From the NCBI RefSeq assembly GCF_002776525.5, contig NC_045441.1, positions 90,605,298-90,669,297 on the forward strand: 64,000 bases of DNA. The letters are read 5' to 3'. Below are positions 11,547 to 24,259 of the stretch, in pieces (position 1 is the first letter of the stretch; every line of letters starts with the position of its first letter). The position numbers and the translations under genes were made by a program. This DNA comes from Piliocolobus tephrosceles (taxonomy: Eukaryota > Chordata > Mammalia > Primates > Cercopithecidae). The notes under the pieces were generated by a model. That model was not told the origin of the DNA. It saw only the letters and a program-made list of their open reading frames with translations, and made no database searches.

Positions 11547-13605
11547 CTATTTTTCGATATGTATACTTTAAAGTTCTTTTAAATTAGGAGGACAGGTTAC
11601 AGAAAAATCTTGCAGGCATGGCTAAATACGTTGGCATATAAATCTGAAAATTTTAAATGATTTTATGCATTTTAATGTAGAAAGCATATATATGTATATA
11701 TATCTGCAATCAATACAGAGAAATTTATATATCTATCTCTATTTTATATAGGATCAAAGAATTATATTAAGCCAAAGAATATTTAGAAACAAATGATATT
11801 ATTCTCTTGGAAATAAATGCATTTCAAAACACAGAATCTACAATATTCAGTCTACTTCTTAATGAGAGGATATTGTTTTAGAAGAGGAGATGTTTAATCC
11901 ATAATTAATTACACTAAATGGAGAAACAGCCAAATATAGAGTAAACTGTTGGTCACCTAATGTAGTATCTTGAATGATATAAGCCTGATGTAATTATTAG
12001 CTATTGAAAATTTTTGGAGATATATTTATTTTTGTCCTTTGCAAGATTACTAGATGACATCTTCATCAACATATTCAGTGGATTGTTTACTGAAATGTAG
12101 ATTAAGAGCTTTCCACAAAAAAAAGAGTTTGTTCAAATACGGTCGACAAATCTTCCCTCTTGGGAGTGGTCTTTCAGTGAGCACTCTCTCAAAGATGATT
12201 GCTTGTCTTGCTCTTAGTCCTTAGTGCCAAAAATAATTTCTGCATTTGTAAAAGCTAATTAGTGCCCTGAGTTTCTAGTCTTTCCTTTTTTGTTTTAATA
12301 TATTAACTGGGAAATAGATAGTATTCCTATTTGCAGACAAGGGAATACAACTCAGAATATTGTATGCAAGCAGTTTATGGGTAATCCATAACATTGTTAA
12401 TGGGTTTTCTGGAAATGGGATAGATGTTGGATAGACCTCTGAATTTAAGAAAGTAACTTCGAAGAGTTCTAAAGCCTAGGCCTGAGAATTAGTAAAAATA
12501 CTAAAAAAAAAAAAAAAAAAAAAATCCCAAATCTTTATTCATAAAATATTTAGCATTTGTATATTCAACATCAATATTTTGTTCATCTAGTATGTGCCTT
12601 GAAGTAAAATCACGTGACTGATTAATAAAGTCCTTGCCCTCAAGGTGCTAAGAGGCTAAAGTGAGAGAGACACACACTGACTAGATAAAACCATGTGACG
12701 GCTCATTGTAAAAACCCCAATTACCATAGAGGAGTCTTGGGAAATCAGAGAAGATGATGTCAGACCAATGGCCAACAATTTGTAGTTAACAAGATTGCTG
12801 AGAGAATGTCAAGTGAATCAGAAAAATTGACAAGAATAAAATATTAAACATGATTAAAAGGAGGAATCCTTTTAAGAGGCTTCATTGTGCATACTCTCTA
12901 TGAAATGTTTCATTTTATAAATCATGACGTTCTCTGTTTGGTAGCAATCTGAAGTTTTGCTCAATGTTTCACAGTTCACCGCTTTGTTGCCAAAATAAAG
13001 CACACAACAGAACTAACGGTCTAGTCTCTGTACTGAGAGTAGCCCTGCATCTGTGTCTCTAAAAACACCCAGATTCTGCACTTGTTTCTAGACCAGTTAA
13101 ATTCTGCCACTGATAATTCACTTACGAAGTCCACTAAAGACTTTAGGAAATTGTTTAATCATAAAATGGAACAGAATACCTAAAGGAAGACTAAATGCTG
13201 CTGATATGAAACCTCTCCTAAGAGAGTGCTTGCAACATGGGAGGAGCAGCGGTGAGGGAGGCAGCTGGGCTGCATCATTTTCTGCTCATCTAACTTGACC
13301 ATGGGTAACCAGGAATTTCCAAGCTGAAGCTTTCATATTAATGCCTTATTCCCCTACATCACTCAGCTTGTTGTTTAGTCTAATATATTAATACTTTCTG
13401 CTTAGCCAGTTCTATTCAGGATTTTCTAGTTCCCTCCCATTTGGCTTTAGCAACACATTCTTGTGAATAGGTGACATTCTGAAAAGTTTCCATTTTTCTC
13501 CTTGGGAAAGAATGTGGAACAGACCTATTCTAATTTTTATTTAACAGAATTCCATTCAGTAAGTCTTTCCTGAGAAAATAATTATAATACTGATAATAAT
13601 AATAA
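11547..13605. other. Intergenic DNA; a 22-A homopolymer at 12503-12524
   Basis: No coding sequence or recognisable repeat body. TA/TG alternation lies at 11685-11702. The 22-base A run at 12503-12524 follows ACTAAAAATACT with no SINE body upstream. Confidence 0.5.
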
Positions 13606-13609
13606 TCCT

Positions 13610-13835
13610 TCAAATGTGTTGTGTGCCAGGCACTGTATCGAGTATGCAATATTTTAGTTAACTTTTAAAACAACCATATATGGTATATATGAGTATTATC
13701 AATCACCAGTTTATAGATGCAGAAAATGACATGTGGAGACGGTAAATAGCTTGCTCATAGGTCTTGACAATTAAGTGGTAGAACCAGAATTTAAACCCTC
13801 AAAAGCTGACTGCAAAGCCTGGGTGCTTGTAATAA
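13610..13835 (-). repeat. MIR SINE (antisense), well preserved
   Basis: TTGTGTGCCAGGCACTGTATCG, TTTATAGATGCAGAAAATGAC, ATAGCTTGCTCATAGGTC and AAGTGGTAGAACCAGAATTTAAACCC occur in order, the full antisense MIR core and end. An AAT run lies just upstream. Confidence 0.8.
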
Positions 13836-13839
13836 GCAC

Positions 13840-15740
13840 TCCAGAAGAGGTAGATAAGTATATCATGCGCTTCATAGGACTTATGAGAAATTCATACATT
13901 GAGTGATAGAAAAATGGTATGTGACCAAATACTGTGTTTTTAGTACTTGCTACAGGCATTTGGGAGAAATCAAAAGATAAATGTGAATCTGGGAATCTTC
14001 AGGGAAGAGGGCAGCCTTTTGTTAAAAAAAAAATGAGAGAGAGATCAAGAATTCAAGGTAGAAGCATTCAACAAGACAGAGGAAGAAAGGAGGAAGCATT
14101 TCAAAGATAGCAAAACAGCCTGGCTCCTTTTGAAGGGCCGGAACACCAACAGCAGACAACGATGCATGAATACTTTCTCATAGGCCAGTGGCTTTCAAAG
14201 GCTTTCCTAGAGCTCTGGAATCCTTTGAGTCAAGTGACTCCATGTCTGGTTCAACTGAAATTGCTCTACCCTATCTATTGCACATATGTGTAGATAGATA
14301 TACATACCAGCAAACAGACAGCAAGCTTGATCTGGAATCTTAGCTTGTCATTTTACCCTCTTTTTCTTGAAAAGTTTATATCCACAATGACAGCTTTATA
14401 TCTGTTTATCGGTTTGCAGTTCACGTGCTTTTATGCCAAAACATCCTCTGATCTTTTCTACAACCTGGAGCATAGTAGGTGCTCAGTAAATGAATAAAAG
14501 GAAAATAAAACATAAAATAAGCTATTGTGGTTGGTATAGCAGGGACTTTTTGCTTTCTTCTTCTCCAAGAACAAGATTTCTAAACTTCCTAAACTTTATT
14601 TTCTTCTATAATCTTTCTTCTCTCAGATTAAATCTAAAAATAAAAGAGATGTAGAGCACTGAGTCTCTTTCTCGCTGCTTGTAATTATTTTCTCCAATCA
14701 GGATGTAGTTTCAAGGGTGGCCAACACTGTCAATCACCCTCTGCCCTTCTTTGAAACTCACTGATTATGGGAAAGTGCTTTGCATGTAATCACTTCAATT
14801 ACTCAGTAAAACTTCCTGTGTTCCTTCTGCTGGTTCTGAATGTGGATTTTTAAAGAGACTTCGCTACTTTTTCTTTAAGTTCTTTTTAAAACACATTTAG
14901 AAGAAGTAGAACAAAATAGTTTTATAGTGTGACTGCACCTCTGGTTGTCCAAATTTGCTTACCCTTCTTAGAGGGTTCATAGGATTGGAGCAGACAATAG
15001 ACATGGCAAAGACACCAGAACGAAGGGCTTTTTTGCTGAGGGTTAATCCAAGACTGCAGATTCCAGGGAGGTTGCAAGCTGGGAACTTGGTCAGCAGGCT
15101 GTTGTATTTGAAACCATTCATTTTGTCAGAAATTCCTCTGGCATGAAGTGCTGGGGTTACTTTATGGGTGATACACTTTTCTGGCCTTGAACTTGGTTAA
15201 AAACAAAACAAAACAAAACAAGAAAAGCAAGAGCAAAAACAACCCAAAACAAATAAAACAACCACAGTAAAACCTCCTCTTTGCTGGAACTTCCAGTGAA
15301 GGGGATGGTAGCTTCAAAAAGAGATTTTTCTCTTGATCTTTGAGGGCTATGACCTGCTTTATGATAGTATAGTCACTCTGTTGGCAAAATCTTCTGGAGA
15401 AGCTGCCAGGCTCCTGATCATGGGTAGTGTGGTGTGTATAGGACTAAGCTGAGGACTGCTCTCCCAACTGGCTCAGTGATTGCAGTCTTTTCAGAATAAC
15501 CCGTCACTCAAACAGCATGGTGCCAGGGGTCACAGATTTCTCCATGTGAACCTCTGCACTCTTAGAAACTCACACGGGAAGTGTAATGAAGTTTTGATGA
15601 TTTCATATTCAGTGGTATCTCCCACATAATCTGTCCTAAGCAAAATCTCTGGTTTCCAAGCTCTGATGCCCCTGTTTCAAATGAGCTCGACATGAGAGAT
15701 CTTAAGGAAAAGAATGATCAATTCCTTATTTAGCATCCAT
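13840..15740. other. Intergenic DNA, mostly unassigned
   Basis: A GTAGGTGCTCAGTAAATGAATAAAA segment near 14476-14500 looks like a MIR or L2 3' end. An (AAAAC)n tract lies at 15200-15225. Nothing else is recognised. Confidence 0.5.
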
Positions 15741-15744
15741 CTTT

Positions 15745-16086
15745 GTCCATTCAGTCTGGTTTAATAAAATAGCATCAGTTAGGTTGCTTATGTGTTTCTC
15801 ACAACTCTGGAGGCTGAGAAGTCCAAGAACAAAGTGCTGGCCCATGCAGTGTCTAGTGAGGGCCAGACATGTGGTTCAGAGGTTGACTTCTAGCTGTGTG
15901 CTGACATGGTGGACGAGTGGAGGGATCTCTCTGGGACCTCTTTTAGAAGGGCACTAATCCTATTTGTAAGAGCTCTGCCCTCATGACCAAATCACCTCCC
16001 AAAGTCCCCACCTAATAATTCCAACACCTTGGGGGTTAGTATTTCAACATATAAATTTTCAGGAGACATAAACATTCAAACCACAG
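15745..16086 (-). mobile_element. MLT1-type MaLR LTR (antisense)
   Basis: Reverse-orientation MLT1/MST landmarks are clear: TTTCTCACAACTCTGGAGGCTGAGAAGTCCAAG, GTGTCTAGTGAGGGCC, AAGGGCACTAATCC, CCCTCATGACCAAATCACC, and TTGGGGGTTAGTATTTCAACATA. It is a solo or partial LTR; no internal retroviral coding sequence follows. Confidence 0.82.
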
Positions 16087-16259
16087 CAGCCTCCAAAAAT
16101 TAAAGAAAAATTCAAGTGGGAAGAACTGAGAGTTAGATCAGGTAGGGACCCTGGGAATATTAAAAAAAAAAAAAAGTTTTACAAAATATTTTATATCATC
16201 AATAAAGTGCTTTCCTGTATATTAATTCCTTTGGTGCTATAATAAAAAAAGACAAGGGA

Positions 16260-16490
16260 GGTTATTTAACACTCACTAAATATGTATGCTAGGTTCTTTT
16301 TGTGTGATATCTTCCTTATTCTTTACAAAACTATTGTGAAGCAAGCACATCATTTTATTTAATGAATTCTTTTTTTATAAAGCAAGAAAGCAAAAATTAA
16401 AATAGTTTGGCACTGCCCTGATGAGATAGTTAATAAGCAGTGGGCCAGATTTTAATCTGTGTGCCTCTTTGCAAAACTCATGTTATTTCC
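16260..16490 (-). repeat. Probable MIR SINE fragment (antisense)
   Basis: TAACACTCACTAAATATGTATGCTAGGTTC followed by an AGCAAGAAAGCA segment and CAGTGGGCCAGATTTTAATC resembles a degraded antisense MIR. Confidence 0.45.
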
Positions 16491-16653
16491 CCTGGTCTTT
16501 CTTTGTACAACAGGCAGGAAGAACACTTTCCGGCAGTTACATTACCACTAGAAGTATCACCTCTGTTTCACAGATGAAGTACTATGTTTTCAGGAAATCA
16601 TGTAATTGGACCAGGTGGCACATCTAGGGAAGTAGAAAGAAAAAGATAGGAGA

Positions 16654-16968
16654 GGCCAGATGCAGTGGCGCAGTCTTGTAATCCCAGCACTTTGGATGCT
16701 TGAGCCCAGGAGTTAGAGACGAGCCTGAGCAACATAGAGAGGCCTGTTCGCTACAAATAATAATAATAATAATAAAAATTAGACAGATGTGGTGACACAT
16801 GCCTGTAGTCCCAGGTAGTCAGGAGTCTGAGATGGGAGAATCACCTGAGGCTGGGAAGTCGAGGCTGCAGTGAACCAATATTGTACCACCACAGTCTGGC
16901 ATGGGCGATGGGACTGAGATCTTTTCTCAAAAAACAAAACAAAACAAACAAACAAACAAACAAAAAAG
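16654..16968 (+). mobile_element. AluJ-like SINE, sense, partly deleted
   Basis: Starts GGCCAGATGCAGTGGCG. It lacks about 20 bp after CAGCACTTTGG and has a J-type right arm (AAGTCGAGGCTGCAGTGAACC). The middle linker has expanded to (AAT)n and the tail to (AAAC)n. Confidence 0.88.
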
Positions 16969-16969
16969 A

Positions 16970-19900
16970 GAGGGAGAGAGAGAACACATCTGAAAAGAAT
17001 CTTGGCTGATTCTTCATGAAGAAGAAAGATGAGGGTCTCGGCTAATTCAAGATTCCGAACTTGGTGATTTGAAAAATGGTAATGTCACCAAAAAACATTT
17101 TAATGTTAAAAGAGTTAGCAAGTCTTGAGGAAGTTAGTATGGTGGTCTATTAAACTAACTCTGGGTTGACATTCAAATATTTATTGAAATGACCAGAAGG
17201 GACTGAGAAGGTGCAGTCAGAGGACGGGCTCATTCTGGACATACGCCTTTCAAATCATACTTGCTCTGGAAGCTCTTATTCCAGATTTCTCAAAACCGTT
17301 TGGTTTTGACATTTTGGTCTTAATTCTCTTGTCACCTCTCCTACTCAGTCTTTCTTAGTCCAGTCTAAATTTTCCATCCCTATTTGTTTCAGCACTCTTA
17401 ATATATCACCATGTTTTATATTCTTCAGAGCACTATTTATCTAAAATAATCTCCGTCATTGTGCATTTACTTGCTTGCTGTCTCTTTTCACTAAAATATC
17501 ATCTCTAGGTGATGAGGGACCTTTGCCTCTTTCATTCACCAGTGCTTCACAGACTACAATTATTATTGGCTGAAAATAGGCACTCATTAAACATTCACAG
17601 AAAAAAAAACTAAAAGAAAGAATGAATGAATATAGATAATTTGACTGAAATATATGTGGGTCTCTGAGTTAAATACTGAGGGAGCATAATTTAATGAAAC
17701 ATGTTATTTGTCATTAAGGAGCTATGCCATGACAATAAAGCAGCCCTCTGAGGAAGGATATTTAGGCAGAGGAACACAATGAAGTACTCTGCCTCTGGCA
17801 AGTAGCCAAAGATAGGGTGTATGGAGACAAACTGATCCAATAAATGAGAAAAATAAAAGCACATAGTATAAAAGTATGACAGTATAATATTATGGAAACC
17901 AAGTGATAAAGATGCTTTATGGTGAATATTAGTGGGATAAGATAAAAAATTAAATTGCCATTTACCAATGAATGCCAGAGATAATAAAAAAATATACAGG
18001 TCCTACTTTAATGCTAACTTATTAATTCTACTTTTAGCCTTTCAGTTTTATTCAAAATAAGTAACAAGTTAAGAAAACTATAGTAAAGCATTCTTGCTTT
18101 TGGCCCCAAACATCCTTGAAATGCTTATTTAAGTGATGTTTTACATATAAATTTGCATGTGTTTTCATATCAAGTATATATAGTATAATAAATATATAAC
18201 AATAATAGGAAAAAGTATAGCAACATGAACCACATATGAGCAGTTAAGTGGAATTATCTTTCTTTACATCACAGAACAATATTTGAACTATTATATATGA
18301 TCATTTTCCTCTGAAATCAGTGGCCCTATTTAGAAATAAATGTAATATTAATGGTAGTTCAATACCTGGAAAAGATTAGCAAGAAGGAAAACAATATGTC
18401 TCTTGGAAGAAAATTATAATTACATTTTAATTAATTTCATTTAAATTTTATTTTAGTGAAACTTAATGTATAACTCTGGGGTAATTATGTCCTTAATAGT
18501 TTAGTCTCCAAAATCATTTGAGTCTCACCTGTTGTATCTTGAATGCCTTTGCTATTATAATATATTCAATATGAGGCAAAAAATGTTGAGTTTCTTTAGT
18601 TTTTGTTGCCAGAATTAAAGCAAAATAAGGAATTTATAAAGAAACTCTATTGTTTTCAGAAGTCATTTTCCTTTGTAATTAGCAACAATCAGTTTAAATT
18701 ACAGTAACTTATGTAAATTTACATCTTTTGTATTTTCAGGACTAGATCCTATAAACACTTTTAACCACAGTAGCAGAAAATTAGGTTAATTATGAACACA
18801 TTTAATGGACCACATTAGGGAACCTTTGACATAATTTATGATATTGAAAAAATTATTTTTATTCTTAAATCAAAAATATTGAATCATTACATTTCAAGAA
18901 ATTTGTCTTTGAAAAGTGTTACCCTGCCAGAAATTCTTAATGAATTAAATATTTAATATTTAAACATCAAAATATTTGGAAATAAAAGGAAATACAATTT
19001 TGGGGAATTGACCCTTTAAGAATAATAACACTAAAACTACCAATTATTTTAAGGAATATTTGTGAATTTACTATTATTCTCTGCACATAGCTTGAATATA
19101 TAAGTGTATATTTGTATGTGTGTACTTATTTTTCATTAATATTTTCTTATTCCTTAAGGGCAAATAAAATTCTAATGAGCATACAAAATAAGGAAATAAA
19201 TGGTGATTAAAATGCATTTTATTTCTATGAATATTTTGAAAGACTTCTTATCTATTGTTTCATTATTTATTTTGAAGTAACTATGGTTCCCTGTTTTATG
19301 CCTAATGTTGGCCAAGCTAGCATAATACAGAGGTGATTAACCAAGTACTACATAAATTCAAGATACAGGTGAAAACAAATTTAAAGTATCAGTGTAGGTG
19401 ATAGCATCACCTATTTAATGTTTTCATCTTTATCCCTCATTTTCATGACACAGATTTATCTCAGTGAAATTTTTATTATTGCCAAAGTTAACAGAATTCA
19501 GGGTGCAGCAAATCTGTTTTAGAAGTTTGTTTAAAAAATGAAATGGTTAGTATATGATAGATAAGTACTAAAGGAACTCATTATTTCACTAGTTAGCTGC
19601 AACCTGCTTTGCTCTGCTGCTTGACTTCAAGAGGTTATTTTTCTTACTCATTTTAAACTTCCTTCTGAAACATATTTTTTTGCATAGGCATTCTGCCAGA
19701 TCTTAATAAATTTAGTGAGGTCTGACAAGTATGTTTATATTTTTGTGAACTATAAAGATCAGGGTTTCCTGGAGTAGATATAAAAAGAGGATAAGGTGTC
19801 ATTTAGTTAATTTAAAACACATTATTGGACAGTGACTCTTGATCCTATGCTATTATAATTAAATTTTATTCCAGTTGAAAAACAATGATCTTTGTTTTAA

Positions 19901-20410
19901 ATCTGGATAAATTTCTCAAAGGTTTTTTTTTGTGATTTGTGGATACTTTTGTTACTGTTGCTTGAATTTTCATGTTCCAAACAGCTTTCTCTTAATGATT
20001 TTTTTCCTAATTACTGTGGATTTCAGTTTTGACAAACAGCTAAAAATTCTATGACCAAATGTTTACCTGTTAATATTACATAATCAAATCATATGTAACT
20101 ATATGAGCTGACATAACCTTATAAGCGTGAGTTAAAGAACGGATTACATGAGAAAATAACACTTTAAAATTACTGCATTTATGAGGATTTATTATGTGAG
20201 AATGGTTTTACTACATCATTTTAATACTGCTATAAAATATATTTATGTACATTTTATATTTTATTGTTCCTAAATATCCACAAAGCACGCAAGAGAAGTT
20301 TCACAAGCCTGCCTGAAGAAGTGATACTGAGTGGGCACTGAGAGACCACAGTGAACAAAATGTGGAGAAAGAAAAATTGCATCTGGACAGAAATAGTATG
20401 CCTCGCTCCC
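16970..20410. other. Very AT-rich intergenic DNA, no recognised feature
   Basis: No interspersed repeat or exon stood out on either strand. The absence of Alu copies over more than 3 kb fits strong AT-richness. Confidence 0.5.
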
Positions 20411-20419
20411 CAAAGTACC

Positions 20420-20525
20420 CACCTTAGGGAGTTGTTATGAGGATTAAATGATACGGTGTTATATGGAGTTCTTTCCCAGCTTTGGACATATAACAGCCTG
20501 TCAATAGATGGCAGGTTCTGTGTTA
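20420..20525 (+). repeat. MIR SINE 3' fragment (sense)
   Basis: GTTGTTATGAGGATTAAATGATAC is the MIR 3' landmark, followed by a diverged end. Confidence 0.6.
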
Positions 20526-20529
20526 AAAG

Positions 20530-22537
20530 AATTGAATCGAATTGACATTTCTTTGTTTTTTAGCTCATAAATAGAGATAATCAGAGCTCCATTCTGCATG
20601 GAGTGGATCATGTTTATCATGTTCTATTCTCTTCTGGACCTGGTGGTTTAAAAGGGCATTTGAACATGACAGCTGAGAAGGAGTATTGAAAGGACTGGAG
20701 TAGGGTGCATCCCATGAAGTACTACACATCTTTATGTATTCTAAAGAGAGTAGTCTTATTTTCTTTGGCTCTGGAAAGCAGTATCACAACCAAATGCATG
20801 AACATTATAAGGTGGCAGATTTCAGATCAACACGAAGGAGCATTTTCTACATGTACAACGGCTTAGTAATAGAACTGCCAAGAATGATGGTGTATTTCCT
20901 GTCTTTGAAGACGCAAGAGAGGGTAAATGACTAGTAGTTGAAGTGCTGTTAGCAGCAATGGGTAAAGCTACAATGTTAGCATCAATAATTTACTTTAATA
21001 TCAAAAAAACTTGTAACAACTAATAGTGTTCGGAAAAAACTGGAAAGGGATTATAGATCAATGCATGTGGGGGATAGGGCAGTCCTGAATAATGATTGCA
21101 ACAATTGACTTATGCATGCTGTCAGCTACCGATAGAGAGAAATCAGTTTTATTACTAATGGATAGATTTCTCCCCATTTTCTACATTACATTCAAGTTCA
21201 GTTGAGAGGAAAATCTCTATCTTCTTTCCCTCGACTGCTGTGCCTTATTTTTGTCCTTTTTTCTAAAGGATAATAGAATAGGCTCCAGAAACAGAATGTT
21301 TGGGTTCCAATCTCAGATTTGCCATATACTAGTGTTTTGGTCACCAAAGATTGTAGTAACTGAGGAAAAAGGAAGAAAAAATAAACTGAGTTCTAGTTAC
21401 TGAGTCAAAAAAATTACGAGAAATAAAATACAAAGAATGGAAATATAAAATTAACCATAAAAATACACGAAATAACTTTCAATATATATTATATAAAATC
21501 TCTAGTGGTTCTACTCAGGTTATTATTGTTAGTCTTATTGGTAGAAGATAATTTCTCCTTTGGGTGGGGAAGCTGTCTCCTATTTCTCTGGATGATTTCA
21601 TATCTATTAGTACATGGGGCACTCAATGATTATTAATGTCATTTCCCAGCAGGTGCAAGAATTAGAGTGGGTTTTAACACATGATTTATGTACGTAATAA
21701 GATATGTAAATACAAGAGTCATCCAAAGTATAGTAAATGAGCTAAAAAGGTAAGAGGGGTGGGAATAAAAATACTTTCAATTTCCCACTTTACACCCATA
21801 GGTTCTAGAGGATGTGGCCAGGATTTTTAGCAAAAGTCATCTGTTTGACAAATTTTGTGCAAGTTCTATAACTATTTTTCTGCTTCTTCTTAATAAATTA
21901 TTTGACAAGTTTCTGTACTGCTACATCAAATTTTTTCAGTTACATTTTGCACAAAAACTTTGGATCTACATCCCAGAGGAGGCTCCGGGAAACCTTAGGG
22001 TATCAGATAAACTTGGACTGAAAGAGTGCCAGCCATATAAAAGAGTATCCAACAAGGATAATACTAGTTGTAAAATCCTCCTTCCTAAGGAATCTGAATA
22101 GATAAAGGAAAAGACAGTTTTGCCACTTCCCTTTTCAAAGATACAGATCTGTGTCTTTCAAAACAGCACTATTATTTGCTAATCTTCCTGCAAAGTCAAG
22201 TGTAATATTTGTGCTTTCTCCTGATTACTTGAATAAACAGCACATTGCAAAATGTTTCTCTCAAAGATCAGTTAATGCATCATTGCACAGGGTAAGGTTA
22301 AGATTATCACTGTAACCTAATCAATACAAATAGTTTCCTAAAAAAACAAACCTTCCTTATTATATCAATCATTCAGAGATTTCCTTTAATACTAAGTGCA
22401 AAGCATAGAAATAGGTAATTTGGAAAGATACAATGAAATATAAGACTTAATTACTACCTTTAAAGAGTTTACAAAACATTCACAGAAGTAAAACATACTT
22501 AGAAGATATTAGGTATTAATTGCTGATATAACAAATT
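20530..22537. other. Intergenic DNA, no recognised feature
   Basis: Contains a 95-codon open frame at 21814-22101 with no family-like sequence, Kozak support or splice context; treated as chance. Confidence 0.5.
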
Positions 22538-23040
22538 ACAAAAAATAAAAAACAAAAAATAACAACAACAACAACAACAACAAATGACTTGGCTTTAAAG
22601 CAACACAGCTGTATTCTTTGTTAGTGTACCTCCGAAGTCTGATATGCATCTCACTGGGATAAAATCAAAGTGACAGCAGGGCAGTGTTCACTTCTAGTGG
22701 CTCTAGGGTAGAATCTGTTTCTTCAACTTCTTCAGCTTCTAGAGGCTGCCCATATTTCTTATCTTTTGGCCCCTTTCTCCATCTTCAAAATCAGCAACAT
22801 TGCATTCCTCTGACCCTTATTCAGACAGCACAGCACTCTCTAAGCACAGCTGGGAAAGGTTCTCTGACTTAAAGTAGTCATATGATGGACCTACCTGGAT
22901 AAACCAAGATAATCTCCCGTCTCAAAGTTCTTAACCTCAACCACATATACAAAGTCCCTTTTGCTATGTAAGATATCACTACTTCTAGGGATTAGGACAT
23001 GGACATCTTTGGGAAACATTATTCTGCCTACCACAACATA
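22538..23040 (-). mobile_element. MLT1-type MaLR LTR (antisense), longer copy
   Basis: Landmarks in reverse orientation: CACTGGGATAAAATCAAAGTG, GCAGGGCAGTGTTCACTTCTAG, AGCTTCTAGAGGCTGCCCATATTTCTT, CTCCATCTTCAAAATCAGCAA, and at the LTR start ATTCTGCCTACCACA. The left end has a (CAA)n run. It differs in subtype from the MLT1 copy at 15745. Confidence 0.8.
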
Positions 23041-23286
23041 TAAAATCACTATGGTATCTTTAGCACTTAGAAAATACTTCATAAACGTTTTTAATCAATG
23101 AATAAATAGAAAGATGTATAAAGCAATAAAGATGATACAAGAAAAGGGCTTTTAGGTTTATGGAAATGGACATCTCTTGTACATAAATTCACATGACTTG
23201 TTTTTGGCACAGTAATATCTAATTAATATCTAATTTATTTCAAGTCAAAAATTTGAAGATTCTGTTTAGAACTTATAAACTGCTGT

Positions 23287-23449
23287 TTGAGGTGGTAGGC
23301 ACACATAGTCCCAGCTTTCTGGAAGCAAAGGCAGGAGGATTGCTTGAGCACAGGAGTTTGCGACTGTAGTGTGCCATGATGGTGGCTGTGAATAGCTACT
23401 ATACTCCAGCCTGGGTAACATAGCAAGACTCCATCTCTAAAAATAAATG
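23287..23449 (+). mobile_element. FLAM/7SL-like Alu monomer fossil
   Basis: A single monomer, not a dimer: GGTAGGCACACATAGTCCCAGC, AAAGGCAGGAGGATTGCTTGAG, then GGCTGTGAATAGCTACTATACTCCAGCCTGGG and CATAGCAAGACTCCATCTC. The TGTGAATAGC segment is typical of 7SL RNA and the earliest free left monomers and is absent from mature Alus. Confidence 0.75.
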
Positions 23450-23933
23450 TTTCAAAAAGAACTTAAAAGTATGTACTTATAAATGCATTAATGAATGGTG
23501 TTACAATTATAAAAAATAAATTCTAGTGTCAATACATGTTAATATATTGCTCATAAGTTCTGCTATTACAAATCATATACTGTTTAGAATGCCATTTATT
23601 AGAGCGTAACACAATCTCAATACAATGCCAATAGGCATGGATCTTGGGTTTTGTCTTAAAATTATATATAAAGATATGTATCAGAGAATGGGAATCTTTG
23701 AAAGCTGGAAAAGTAGAAATCTGCTCTCAGTTTCAATTTCTGTTATTGTAAATTGACAGACCTTGAGTCACTTATAAATCTAGCAGTCTAATAAATGATA
23801 AACTGACTTAGAGTAATTCACGGTGGTTTTGATGAACAGATTTTACTTATGCATTCTTGTGAGTGTGTGTGTATGTATGCATGTATATGTATGTCTATGT
23901 GAAAGAAATTAAATAGTGAATTTACTATTATCT

Positions 23934-23934
<1 letters not shown>

Positions 23935-23982
<48 letters not shown>

Positions 23983-24259
23983 AGAGAGTGTCTCACTCTA
24001 TCGTCCAGGTTGGAGTGCAGTGGTGTGATTCATGGCTGACTGCAGCCTCAACCTCCTGAGCTCACACTCCCACCTCAGCCTTCTGAGCAGTCGGGATCAC
24101 AGATGCGTACCACCACACCTGTCTAATTTTTGTATTTTTGTGTAGAAACGAGGTTTCACCAAGTTGCCCAGGCTGATCTCAAACTCCTGGGCTCAAATAA
24201 TCCACCCACCTTGGCCTCCCAAAATGCTGGGATTACAGGTATGAGCCACCGTGTCAGCC
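23935..24259 (-). mobile_element. AluJ-like SINE, antisense, with 47-T tail
   Basis: An uninterrupted run of 47 T (23935-23981) is followed by GAGAGAGTGTCTCACTC and a full antisense Alu body with J-like features (GCAGCCTCAACCTCCTGAGCTCA) ending GCCACCGTGTCAGCC. The body is clearly diverged although the tail is pure. Confidence 0.9.

Noticed and set aside
12503..12524. 22-A run considered as a retroposed mRNA tail
   Set aside because: No upstream SINE body, coding remnant or target duplication could be recognised.
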